A program made the position numbers and the translations under genes. From an uncultured Magnetospirillum sp. (GTDB taxonomy: Bacteria > Pseudomonadota > Alphaproteobacteria > Rhodospirillales > Magnetospirillaceae), in contig NZ_CAINTR010000196.1 in NCBI RefSeq assembly GCF_903853455.1, positions 1-32,642 on the forward strand: a DNA stretch of 32,642 nt. The letters are read 5' to 3'. The notes under the pieces were generated by a model, which ran no database searches, was not told the DNA's origin, and saw nothing but the letters and a program-made list of their open reading frames with translations. Positions 12,801-24,800 of the stretch are shown here, piece after piece. The first letter of the stretch is position 1. The number at the start of each line of letters is the position of its first letter.

Positions 12801-15800
12801 ACCCAGGACGCATTAGTCCCCATCACGGTGCCGTCGAGCTGGTGGATGCTCGAATCGTGGACCATCGTCGTCATCCCGACGCTCTGGTCGAACTGCCAAT
12901 AGCCCTGCAGACCGCTCTCCCGCCCGGTCAGTTCGGCGTTCATGTTGGTCTGAATCTGCGTCTGACTGAGGGCGGTGTTCCACACCCGGACCTCGTCCAT
13001 CAGGCCGGTGAACGGCATCGGGTAGCCGTCCTTGCCCTTGCCGATAAGCGCCGCCGTGGCGGAATCGAAGGCAAGCGAGGAAACGGTGACGCTCTGGTCG
13101 GCAACCCCGTCGATATACAGCTGCACCGTCCCGGTGCCCGCCGCATAGGAAACGGCGACATGATGCCAGGCGCCCTGACTGATCGACCCGGTCGAAATCA
13201 CCGTCTGGGTCGTCGCGCCGGGCTGGATATAGGCCAGCCAGTCGTGACCCGACTGGGCGCTGAGATAGAGTTCGCCGCCACCGATGTTCAAGATCGCCTG
13301 ATCATGACAGGCGGAGGTGTTGATCCAGGCTTCGTAGGTGAACGAGCCGCTGCCGGTGTTGAGCGACGCCGGGCTGGTGATGTTGACGTAATTGCTGCTG
13401 CCGTCGAATGACAGGGCGTAGCCCGTCCCCGCGCCGGCCACCGGCGGCCGGTCCACCTGAGTGATGACGATCGGCACCGTCGTCGCGGTGGTGGTGTTCT
13501 GGCCGTCGGTCAGGGTCACCGTGAACGAATCGCTGGCGGTGCTGGCACCGTCGTTGTAGTAGCGCACCCCCGAACCCAGCCCTGTGGCGTTGACGTCGGC
13601 CTGGCTGAAGGTGGACCCCACCGTCGCGATGGTGCCATTGATGGTCAGCAGGCCATGGGTCGGAACACCGGTGACGGTGTAGACCAACTGGGCGGGGCCG
13701 GACTCGGCGTCGGCCGCCTGCAGATTCCACGACCCGATGGTCATCACGTTGCCCTCGGCCGCCTGGATCGCCATCGAGCCGAGGGAGAGGGTCGGAGCGG
13801 CGTCGGTCGCCACCAGATTGATATTGACCGGCATGGCAGTCAGGGAGCCGCCGAAGCCGTCGGTCAAGCCGAGCGAGAAATTGTCGGCGCCGGTGAACCC
13901 GCTGCCCGCGACGAACTTGACCAGACCGTTGTCCACATCGGCCTGGGTGAAGGTACCGCCGGTCGCCAGCGACATGCCGTTCGCCACCAGGGAGCCATGG
14001 GCGGCGGCCGTCCCGACGGTATAAACGATGGCGGAATCGTCCACCGCCACCGTATCGACGGCATGCAGATAGCTGGGCGACAGAGTGAAGGTGCCGCCTT
14101 CGCCCACCGTCAAGCCGGGGGAGTTCATGGTCAAAGAGTGCGGAATATTGATGACATAGGTCTGGCTGACCGAATCGCCAATGGTCGGATCGGTGGCGCT
14201 GAAATTCAGGGTGGCACCGGTCGCGCCGGTATAGGACAGGCTGGCCAGGGCAGTGTTGACGGCGGACGGCGTCCCGGTGAAGGACAAGGTGCCGCCGGTG
14301 AAGGTGCCAGTCAGCCCGACGGTCGATCCCAGGGTCAGCGCCCCGTGCGACACCGACAGCGTCACCGTGTCCGAATCGCCGGTCCCATCGGGGTCGTTAA
14401 GCTGGAGACCGGCCAGCGATATGGGAGTGTTGGCCGTGCCGCTGAATCCGCCGCCCCAGGTTATGGTCATATCCTGGGCTATACCGATGGAGGCGACCCC
14501 CAGCAGGTCGGCCATGGCCGGCGCCGTTTTAATATTGGCCAACTCGACCAGGGTTCCGTCCAGCGAACCACCCTTGACGTAGAGCCAGCCGTTGGTGCCA
14601 TCGGTCAGAAAAGTGACGCCGGGCGAGGTGGTCGTCACGCTGGTCGCCAGGTTTCCGGCCCACGCCGCATGCGGATAATAGGTCAGGCTGCCGCCGCCCG
14701 CCGTCAGATCGATCTTGTCGTGACCGGTGGTGAAATCGGTGATGACCTCGGGTGTTCCAACATTGGCCGTGACGACGAAGGTGTCGGCCCCGGCGCCGCC
14801 GGTCAGGGTGGCACCGGCAGACCCGCTTAAGGTGTCGGCACCGCTGCCGCCGATGACGGTGTGGACCATGGCGTCAGCCCGGGCGTCGATGGTGATCGCC
14901 TGGGTGGAGGTCGAAGCGTCCACGATGGTAAAGCCGGCCGCCTGCGCCGCCATCCCCAGGGTCACGGTGGCTCCGCCGCTGAGGCTCAGCGTGCCGATGC
15001 CGGCGACATGGCTGAAGGCGCTGTCGGCGATGGTGCCGCTGGACAGCGCCAGATGGTCGGCGCCCGAGTTGCCGGTGATGGTGTCGCTGGCGTCGAGGCC
15101 GCCATGCAGCAGGAAGGTGGTGGACGTGGTCCCGCCGGTCAGAGTGTCGCTGCCGCCGCTGCCGGCGTCGATCACCGTGATGCCGGCCCCAGCGTGGATG
15201 ACGTCGTTGCCGCTGGTGCCGGTCAGCACGGCGACCGGGGTGCCGGTGGCGACCGGGGTGGCGTTGTGCACCAGCGCGGTCGGGGCGCCGGTGCCGGACA
15301 GGTCGGCGACGACACCGCCACTTGCGGCACCTAGGTTCCACAACCCCGTCAATCCCTGAGCCATCTGCGACGGCCCCAGATTGGTGGTCATGTCCGAGGC
15401 GATTTGCCCAGCGGAGCGCGCGCCGTTCCAGATGGCGAAATCGGCGAACGCGCCGTCGACGCCGGTCAGGCTGCTGCCCGGCAGGGCGGCGCCAATGACA
15501 AAGTGGTCTGTTCCAGACAGGGTCGTGGCCGTCCGACCGTCCGTCGTGGCGCCGTCAACGGCGCCGTTCACGAACAAGGTCAAGCCGCTCGGCCCGGTCG
15601 TCAGGGCAATATGGTACCATTGGCCGGGTTGCAGCACCGTGGCGCCGCTGGCGCTGGCCCAAAGATTCATAGCACCGCCGTCGAATGCATACGCGACCAG
15701 CTTGTGGGTGACCGGGTCGATCTGCACCGCCGGGCTATGGAAATCCGCGGTATTGACGAAGTTGACCTGATCCCAGTTGGCCGCGGGGACGCGACCGAAC

Positions 15801-18800
15801 ACGTTTGTCCCGGTTGCGCTGGATATGGTGTTGAACTTGACCCAGGTTTCCAGCGTCATCGCGCTGGTCTGGCTGTTCACCAAAACGGCGCCGGAACCGC
15901 TTCCGCCGGTAACGGTCAGCGCGCTGGCCGCACCGGAATAAGTTGGCCCCATGCTGACCATCGCCGACAGCGAGCCGCCGCCGGCAAACTGCAGATTCTC
16001 CACCCCGGAAACCGTCGTGGTGGAGCCGGCGCCGGTCACCACCAGATGGCCGGAGCCATCGGCGGCGATGCTGTAACTGCCTTCGGTTCCAGAGAACTTG
16101 ACCGTGTCGCTGCCGGCGCCGCCGACGATGGATTCGATGCCGTTGCCGGCCTTGACGGTGATGCCGGCGGCATCGCCCGAGGCGTCGATCGACACGAAGC
16201 CGGTGATGGCGGTGGCGTCGATGGTGGCGACCCCCGAGGCGGCGGCCGCCGTGCCCAGGGAGAGCGTCCCCGCGAAGCCGGAATCCAGTTGCAGCGTCTG
16301 AACGCCGCTGACATGGGCGAAGGAGGCGTCACCGATGGTGCCGCCGCCCGACAGTTCGAGAATATCGGTGCCGCCGCTGACCGTGATGGTGTTGGCCCCG
16401 GTGGCGAACTGCACGGCGCTGATCTGGATGGTGTGGGTTCCGGCGGCGCTGAGGATGGTGTCGTTGCCGCCGCCGCCGATGACCGTCGAGGTGCCGGCAC
16501 CGACCTGGATGGTGTCGTTGCCGAAGCCGCCGATCACGGTGCCGCCGCTGCCGAGCACCGAAACATTGCCGTCGAAGAACTGGACGCTCTGGCTGGCACC
16601 GCCGATGACGGTGTCGGTGACGCCGCCGCTGATGGTGGTGGTGGTGCCGGTGACGGTGATGGTGTGGCCGGCCTCGCTGCCCTGGAAGCTGAGGGTGTTG
16701 GCGCCGCTGCCGCCGATCAGGGTGTCGTTGCCGCTCGTGCCGGCGTTCAGGGTGAAACTGCCGCCGAGCAGATGGGCGTCGACCGTGACGCCGCCGGTGG
16801 CGCCATAGGCGTCGACGCTGTTGATGCCGGCCGCCGCCGCCAGGCTGCCCAGCGTCACCGTAACGGGCGAGGCGCCGCCGTTGCCGTCGAAGTTCAGGGT
16901 CTGGACGCCGCTGACATGGGCGAAGGCGCTGTCGCCGATGGTGGTGAGGGTGCCGGTGGCATAGTTCTCGAAGGCGATGGAGTTGTGGTAGGAGACCGTC
17001 CCCGACGAAGTGATGCCGGATACCGTGCCGCCACCGGTGATGCCGTTGACGTCGATGACGAAATCGGTATTGGCGGTGCCGCCGATCAGGCTGTCGGCGC
17101 CGCCGCCGCCCTCCAGGCGATAATGGTAGCCGGCCACGCTGCCGCCCTTGATGGTGTCGGCGAAGCTCGACCCCTGCACTTCGGTGATATCGGAGGCCGT
17201 AACGCCGTTGGTGAGCGAGTCGGTGCCGCCATAGCCGTTCAGCGCCTTGCCGGCCGCCACGGTGGTGGTGCCGACGGTCAGCGTGCCGGTGGACAGATTG
17301 ACGATCACTCCCGACGGGGCGTTCTGGTAATCGATACCGGTGCCGCCGCCGGCGGCGCCGATAAGGGTGTTGTTGCCGGCTCCGCCTTCCAGCATCTGGT
17401 TGGCACCGCCGGCAAGGGTGTCGTTGCCCGCTCCACCGGTGATGTGATCCATGTTGAACAGGGTGTCGGTATAGCCGACCGGTCCCTGCGCCGTGCCAGT
17501 GGCGCTGTAATGCTGGCTGAGGACCTGACTGGTCCCCGACTGCCACGACACTACGAAGCTGCCGTCGGACAGGCCGACCATCCGCACCCCGCCGCCGGAG
17601 ATGCCGGAGGCAAGTTGCACGGTGCCGCCAACCAGGCCGCCGCTGGCATCGAACACCTGCCCGACCATGTTGTGGAGCAAGGAAACGGAGGTCGGGTTCT
17701 CGTACCAGGTGACGACATAGCCGCCGCCCGACAGCATGGTCGCCTGATAGCCGGCGACAGCGTAGGCGGAGGTCGCCGTGTCCAGCGTATGCGCCGAATT
17801 GGCGACGATGACGCCGGTGGCGGTGTCGGTGGTGTAGACCGCAGTCTTGATCTGGACGGGGCCGCCGGAGGTGTCGGTCCATACCGCCGCGAAGGCCCCC
17901 GCCCCGCCAGCGCCACCGCTGACCTTGAAGACCTCGGGTGCGCCGGAACCGCCCGCCAACGTCCAACTGTCGGACGATTTCAACGCGCCGGTCTGATCGT
18001 AGACCTTGACGTAATCAGTGTTGCCCAGCCGGTAGGTCACCGCCACCCAGCCGTTGTCCAATCCGGCTGCGCGGGAATAATTGTTGGTGCTCAGCGCGTT
18101 GGAGGCGTCAGCGGCGGCGATCGTCGGCAGGGAGATGGAATTGCTGCCATCAAGATTGCAGAATTTCCCCCCAAGAGTAGCCGTTGCCCCCGTCCCCGAT
18201 ACCCAGCTCACCAGCATGGTCTCGTTGCCGACGGTGGTTCCGGCGGCGGTAACCGCCACCGAATTGGCGTTGGCGCCGAGGCCAGCCATGCTGACCGTTG
18301 TCCCGGGGGTGACGGCGCCGGTGGTGGCATTGACCGCGTTCACCTGCCAATAGGCGGTGCCGCCGTTATCCCAGCCGGTGACGAAATTGCCGTCGGGCAG
18401 GGTGGATACCTTGACCATCCCCAGAGAGCCGCTGTTCAAAGCCAGGTTTGAGGCTAGGGTCACCACCGACCCCACCGGCTGGTCGGCGGAATTGAACTGC
18501 TGGCCGAGATACTGGCCAGTGGTGCCGCTGACAGTCGACCACACCATGAAATACCCGCCATTGGGTAACGCCACCGCCTGCCCGGCATCGGCGGACGGAG
18601 AGGTGGGGTTGTCGATCATGCCGGTCGAGACCACGGCGGTCTCGATGGGGTCGCCCATGGCGTCCATATGCTGGCTATAGAGACTGCTGCCATCCGACCA
18701 CTCGAGCACGAAGCCGCCGTTGCCGCCGATGGGGCTGGCATTAGCACTGACCGCGTTGGGGGCCACCACCTGGAAGGAATGGCCGACATACTGGCCGGTG

Positions 18801-21800
18801 GCCGACATCACCTGGCCGTGCGCCACCGTCGCCGTCCCGCTCCCGGTCAGCCACAGATCGAGGTAGTTGCCGTTGGTCAGCCGGGCGGTCTGGATGCCCG
18901 AAATGTTGCCGCCGGCGACGAAATCGACACCACTGCGGGCAGTGCCGTCGGCGTTGAACGCCTCGGTATAGAGGCTCTGGATTCCGACGGTGGAGTTCTC
19001 CAGCCAGGATACCGCGAAACCGCCGTCCTGCACCGCCGTCGCCCGGAACTGCGACAGCGAACCGTAGCCGATGGTGAACTCGGTGCCGACATGGGCGCCG
19101 GTGGAGGTGAACACCTGCCCGTCGATACGGCCGGAATTGGCACCTCCCGCCACGCCCCACAATCCGACCAAATTCTGGGTGCCGCCCAGCAGGCCCACCA
19201 GCCCCATGCCACCCACCGTCTCCGTGCCGGAGATGGAGAAGCTGTGGGTGACGGTGCCGGTGGCGAGGTCGAAGGTCTCGGCCGAGGCGGTGCCGTTGGC
19301 GATCCACCCCGCCGCCGTCCCGGTCGCGGTGGTGCCGGTGATCAGGCCGGTAAGGCTGGTCAGCGGCACGCCGCTGGTATCGGCATCGACGGCAATCGGA
19401 CCGGTGGAGGCGGTGATGCTGTTGGTGCCGACCGTCCACGACTGCCACTGCGCCTGGGTTCCGTTCATCCAGGACGCCGCGAAGCCGACATTGATCAGGC
19501 CGGAGGTGGCAAGGGAGGCGGGCGGCACCGACGTCACCGAGAAGGTGTCGCCGGAAATGAAGTGGTTGAATTGGTCGTAGGCCTGGCCGCTCAGGGTGCC
19601 GGCGGAGTTTTGCCACACGGCGACGTAATTGCCGTTGGAACTGCCGATCACCCGGTCGGCGTTGATCGCGGAGCCGGTGGCAAGAACCGCCGGGCCGGCC
19701 GCCGCTACGGTCACCGGCAATGCTCCAGGCGTCATGGCGTAGTTCACATCGCCGCCGTAGATGGGGCCGCCGCCGTAATTGGGGTCGATGGCGCCGTTGC
19801 CGATCACCACCTGATTGCCGCCACCAACGAAGAAGGTGTCCTGGCCGCCGCCGCCGAGCAACGTTCCCTCGCCCAGGGTACCGAGGATGATCTCGTCGGC
19901 ACTGGTGCCGGTCAGGGTCGTCGCCGCGATCGCGGCAGCGCTCATGGTGGCTGCGCCGGTCAGACCGACGAACTTGGTGGTGGGATTGTGGCCGGCGGTC
20001 ACGACGTGGTCGATCCCCGGCGTCGCGGTGGCGAACTGACCCTGGACCACCATGGTGCCGCCACCCGCCGCCGGGGTCAGCTGCAACACCAGGTCGTTGC
20101 CCGACTGCGAGGCGCCGAGGAATCCCGACTGCGGAATGGCAGTGGCGTCGATGACGTTTGTGCCGCCGGCTTCGATCAGCCTCAGCGTCCCCGCCTCGGA
20201 TGCGGGCAGCACGAAGGTGTCCCCAGCGCCGCTGCCGGTGAGAGTTGCCGTCCCCGCCCCGCCGCTGAGGTTGAGCGTCCCGGCCGCGCTGAGGGCGAAA
20301 TTGGTGAGGCCGTCACTTTCCAGCGTCGCCAAGGTGGTGGCGTTGATATTGGCGGCGGTATCGGAAAGTAGGAAATGCCCGCCGCCGGTGTTGCTGAACA
20401 TAAAATTGCCGGCTTGGGCCGCGGAGGACAGAGTAACCGTGCCAGAATCGGTCACGTTGATGCGGTCGATGCCGTGAGTGTGCAGGGTCGCTAAATTGGC
20501 GGTATTAAGGGCGACAGCCGTATCCGAGACCACCACATGGGCCCCGGTCGTCTTGCTAATCGTGGTGCCGAGGCCCGCAGCTTCGGCGGACGACAGGGTC
20601 AGCGTCATCCCCGACGCCACCGACAGCCCGCTCGGCAATGTTAGCGGCAGGGAAATGAGGTGCAAATCGGTGTTGGCGGTGATGATGGTGCTGGTCACCG
20701 CCAGTTCATCGACACCAACAGTCTGCAGCGCCGAGATGTTGGATGCAGAGAGCCCGGCGATAGTCGCGACCGTATCCGCCACCAACAGATGGCCCGTGGA
20801 ATGCGCGATGGTGCCCCCGGCCAGCGCCGAGGCCTGCGACGCCGTCACCGTCACCGTGCCGGCGTCGCTGATGGTCACCTGGCTGACGCCGTGACTTTGC
20901 AGGGCCGCCAGCACCGGGGCGCTGAGATTGGCGGCGGTGTCCGACACCGTGAAGCTGCCACTGCCGGCGTTGAGGGTGAGTGAGCTGGCCTGCGCCACGC
21001 TCAACGCCACGCTGCCGGTGCCCGTAAGGGTCAGGGTATCGACGCCCTGGGCCTGCAAGGTGGTCAGATTGGCGCCGCCGAGAGCCGTGGTGGTGTCTGC
21101 CACCACCAGATGGCCGCTGGGATGCAGCACCGTCATCCCGGTCAACGTCGAGGCCTGGGCGGCGGTCAAGGTCACCGTGCCGGAATCGGTGATGGTCACC
21201 TGATTGATGCCGTGGCTTCGCAGTGACGCCAAGACGGTCGGACCGAGGTTGGCGGCGGTGTCCGACACGGTGAAATGGCCGCTTCCGGCATTGAGGGCGA
21301 AGGTGTTGGCCTGCGCCGCGGTCAGCGCCATGCTGCCGGTTCCCGACAGCGTCAGGGTATCGATGCCGTGGGCCAGCAGGGTGGAGAGGTTGGCGCCGCC
21401 GAGGGCCGCCGCGGTGTCCGCCACCGCCAGATGCCCGCTGGGATGCAAGATGGTGATCCCGCTCAGCGCCGTCGCCTGGGCCGCGGTCAAGGTCACCGTT
21501 CCGGTGTCGGTGACGGTCACCTGGTTGATGCCGTGGCTTTGCAGGGTCGTCAGCACCGAGGTGTCGAGATTGGCGGCGATGTCCGACACCGTGAAAATGC
21601 CGCTTCCGGCGTTGAGGGTCATGCCGCTGGCCTGGGCCACGCTCAGCACCACGGTGCCGGTTCCTGACAGCGTCAGGGTATCAACGCCACGGGTCTGCAG
21701 GGTGGAGAGGTTGGCGCCGCCGAGGGCCGTCGCGGTGTCAATGACCGCCAGATGGCCGCCATTGGGATGCAGCACCGTCAATCCGGTCAGCGCCGAGGCC

Positions 21801-24800
21801 TGGGTCGTGTTCAGCGTCACCGTGCCGCTATCGGTAAGGCTGGCCTGGGTCACGCCATGGCTTTGCAGGGCCGCCAACACGGTCGGACCGAGATTGGCGG
21901 CGGTATCGGAGACCTTGACCGCTCCGCCACCCGAATTAGTGAAGCTGAGGGCGGTCGCCTGGGCCAGGGTCACATTGAGGGAGCCGGAATCGCTGACATT
22001 GAAGCTGGTGAAGCCGGCGCCTTGCAGCGCCGCCACGGTGGCGGCGGTGATGGCGGCGGCGGTGTCCGAGACGTGGAAGTGACCGCCGCCCGAACTGCTC
22101 AGGCTGAGCGACGTCGCCTGGGTCACCGTGACGGGGACGGTTCCGCTGTCGCTGACGACGATGGTTGTGATGCCGTGGCTGACCAGCGCCGCCACCGTGG
22201 CGGCGGTGATGTTGGCGGCGGTATCGGTGACGCTGATATTGCCGCGGCTCGCTGGGGCTTGCAGCGCCTGCTGCGCCGTCAGCGCCGCCGGATCGACGAC
22301 GAAATGCATGGAAGTGTCGGTGAAGGTCTGGCTGAGGGTGCCGTCGGTGATGGTGGTGGCCACGCTCAGGGAGATGGTGCCGGTGAAATAGGCCGATGTC
22401 CCGAGCTTAAGCTGGGACAGGTCGGAGGTGGTCAGGGAGTAGATGCCGGCGGTCGGGATCAAGGCCGTCGTGCCCGACAGCAGGCTGACCCCGGCGGGCA
22501 GGCCGGACAGCTTGATGGACTGGACGGCGTCGCTGGTATCGGGCTTGGACAGCGCCATCGCCAGGCTATAGGTGGTCGCGGTGGTGCCCTCGGTCCCGTG
22601 GGTGGCGCCGGTAAGGATCAGGCTCGGGGTCGAAATCACCGGCGCCACGTCCACATGCAGGGTCGCAGAGGTCTGCTGGCTGACGGTCTGGCCCAGCGCC
22701 GTCTCCTGCTCGGTGGCGGTGACGGTAAGGTTGATGCCGCCGTTGACGTACTGGGCAGGAATCAGCTTGAGGGTGCTCAGCTGGCTGGTCGTCAGTTGGC
22801 TGCCCGTCAGGGTGTAGACCCCGCCCGACGCGGTCAGGGCGGTGCCGCCCAGGGTCAGGGTGCCGGAGGTCAGGCCGCTGATGGTGATGGACGAGAGGCT
22901 GTCGCTGGTGTCGGCGTCGGCCACCGAAATCGACAAGGCGATGGGGGGGGCGGTGCCGCCGGTGTATTCGGAGCCGGAGGCCGTGGCCGTGGTCACCGTC
23001 GGCGCCGTCGCCACCGGCTGGACGTTGATGATGGCGGTGGCGGTGGTGGTGGAATAGGCTAAGCCGTCCGAGGCCTTCCAGACGAAGCTGTCGGCGCCGC
23101 CGTAATACTGGGTCGGCTTGTAGGTCAGGTTGGCCAGGTTGGCCAGGGTGATCTCCTGGCCCGTTGTCACCGCCACGCCGTTCAGCAGCAAGGTGCCGTG
23201 ACTGGCGAGCTGGGTGATCTGGATCTTGGCCAGGGTCCCGAAGGCCTGGGTCGAGCTGTTGTAGTTGTAGTCGGTGAAGGCGTTGGTGAAACTAGAGGCG
23301 GTGAAGGCGACCGCTTGGCTGCCGCTGGTGTTCTCGGTCCCGACCGTGGTGATGTTGGACACGCTCGGCGCCACGATCACCGGATTGACCGTCACCGTCA
23401 GGGTGCCGGTGGCGGTGGTCACCGGATGCAGCGTTATGGAGGTGGGGTCGGTATTCACCACCTGGGTCTGGGCGACGGTCAAGGTGCCGGCGTCGGACAG
23501 GGTGTAGGTGACGGTGTCGGTGCCGGAGAAATACTTGTTGGCGGTATAGGTGATGGTCCCGTCGCCGTTCAGCACCACGGTGCCGTGGGCGGCGCTGCCG
23601 ATGCCGGTGACGACCTTGGTCTCGCCGGTCAGGGCGGCGGCGCCCACATGGGTGTCGTTGGCCAGCACGTTGACCGTCACCGTCGGGGTCGTCCCAACCC
23701 CGGTGTTCTCGTTGACGCTGGCGGTATCGGCGACCGCCACGGCGGCGGCATTGGCCAGGGCGGTCTGCGCCGCGCTGGCGTTGGCGGCCTTGATCGCCTG
23801 GGCCACCTGGGTCTGGAAGTTGGCGTAGGCGCTTTCGATGGCGGTGACATTGGCCTGGGCCTGGACCAGCGACTGGGCCGCCAGCTTGGTGATGGTGTCC
23901 TGGTTGGTGGCGACCGCCACCTGATGGTCGGCGCCGGTCACCGGATCGGTGGCGTAAGACTGGGCCGAGGTCAGATTGGCCGAGGTCGGGCTGCCGATCG
24001 CCGCCAGACTCCCGACGGCGGTGAGGTCGTTACCGATGGCGGTATCGGCGGCGCTCACCAGCCCGCTGGCGGAATTGGCGGTGTTCAGCAACGAGGCGGC
24101 CGAGGTGGACAGCGTACCGGCATTGCTGATCAGGGTGGTCAGCACCGAGGTATCGACGCTGGGATGATCGGTCTTCCACTGGGTCATGTTGGCGACGACG
24201 GTGGACAGGCGGCTCTGCACGTCGGTGTTGGCGGCGGCGGCGGCACTGGCCTGGGCGGCGGCGTCGGTCTTGGCGGCATCGGCGGTCGCCAGTTCCGAGG
24301 AGACGGCGCCCTGGATCGAGGTGATGGCGGCGTGGAGCACCGCGCTGGCGCCGGTATGGGCGGCGGTCGACGAGGTGGCGGCGCTGGTGCCGGCGTTGTC
24401 GGCGGACAGCTTGGCGGCGGCGGCATCACTGTCCGAGGCCACGGCGGCGGTGGCCGAGGCGGACGCCGCCGAAGCCAGGGCGGTCGCCGCCGTGCCGGTC
24501 GTGGCGGCGTTCGCGGCGTTGGTGGCGGCGGTGGCGGCGTTGAGCCGCGCCGTGTGGGCGGCGGCGGCGGCGGCATCGGCGGCGGCGGCGTCGTTGGCCG
24601 CATTGGTGGCGTGGCTGTCCGCGTCGCTTACATGGGTGGCGGCGTTGCCCGGGTCCAACGCCACCTGGGACGCGGCGGTGGCGGCGGCGGCGGTCTCGGT
24701 CTTGGCCAGAGCCGCCTTGGCCACGGCGATGGCGTCTTGGCTGGCGGCGGTGGCGGCGTAAGCGGCCGCCTGATCGGAATAGACCTTGGTATTGGTGGCG

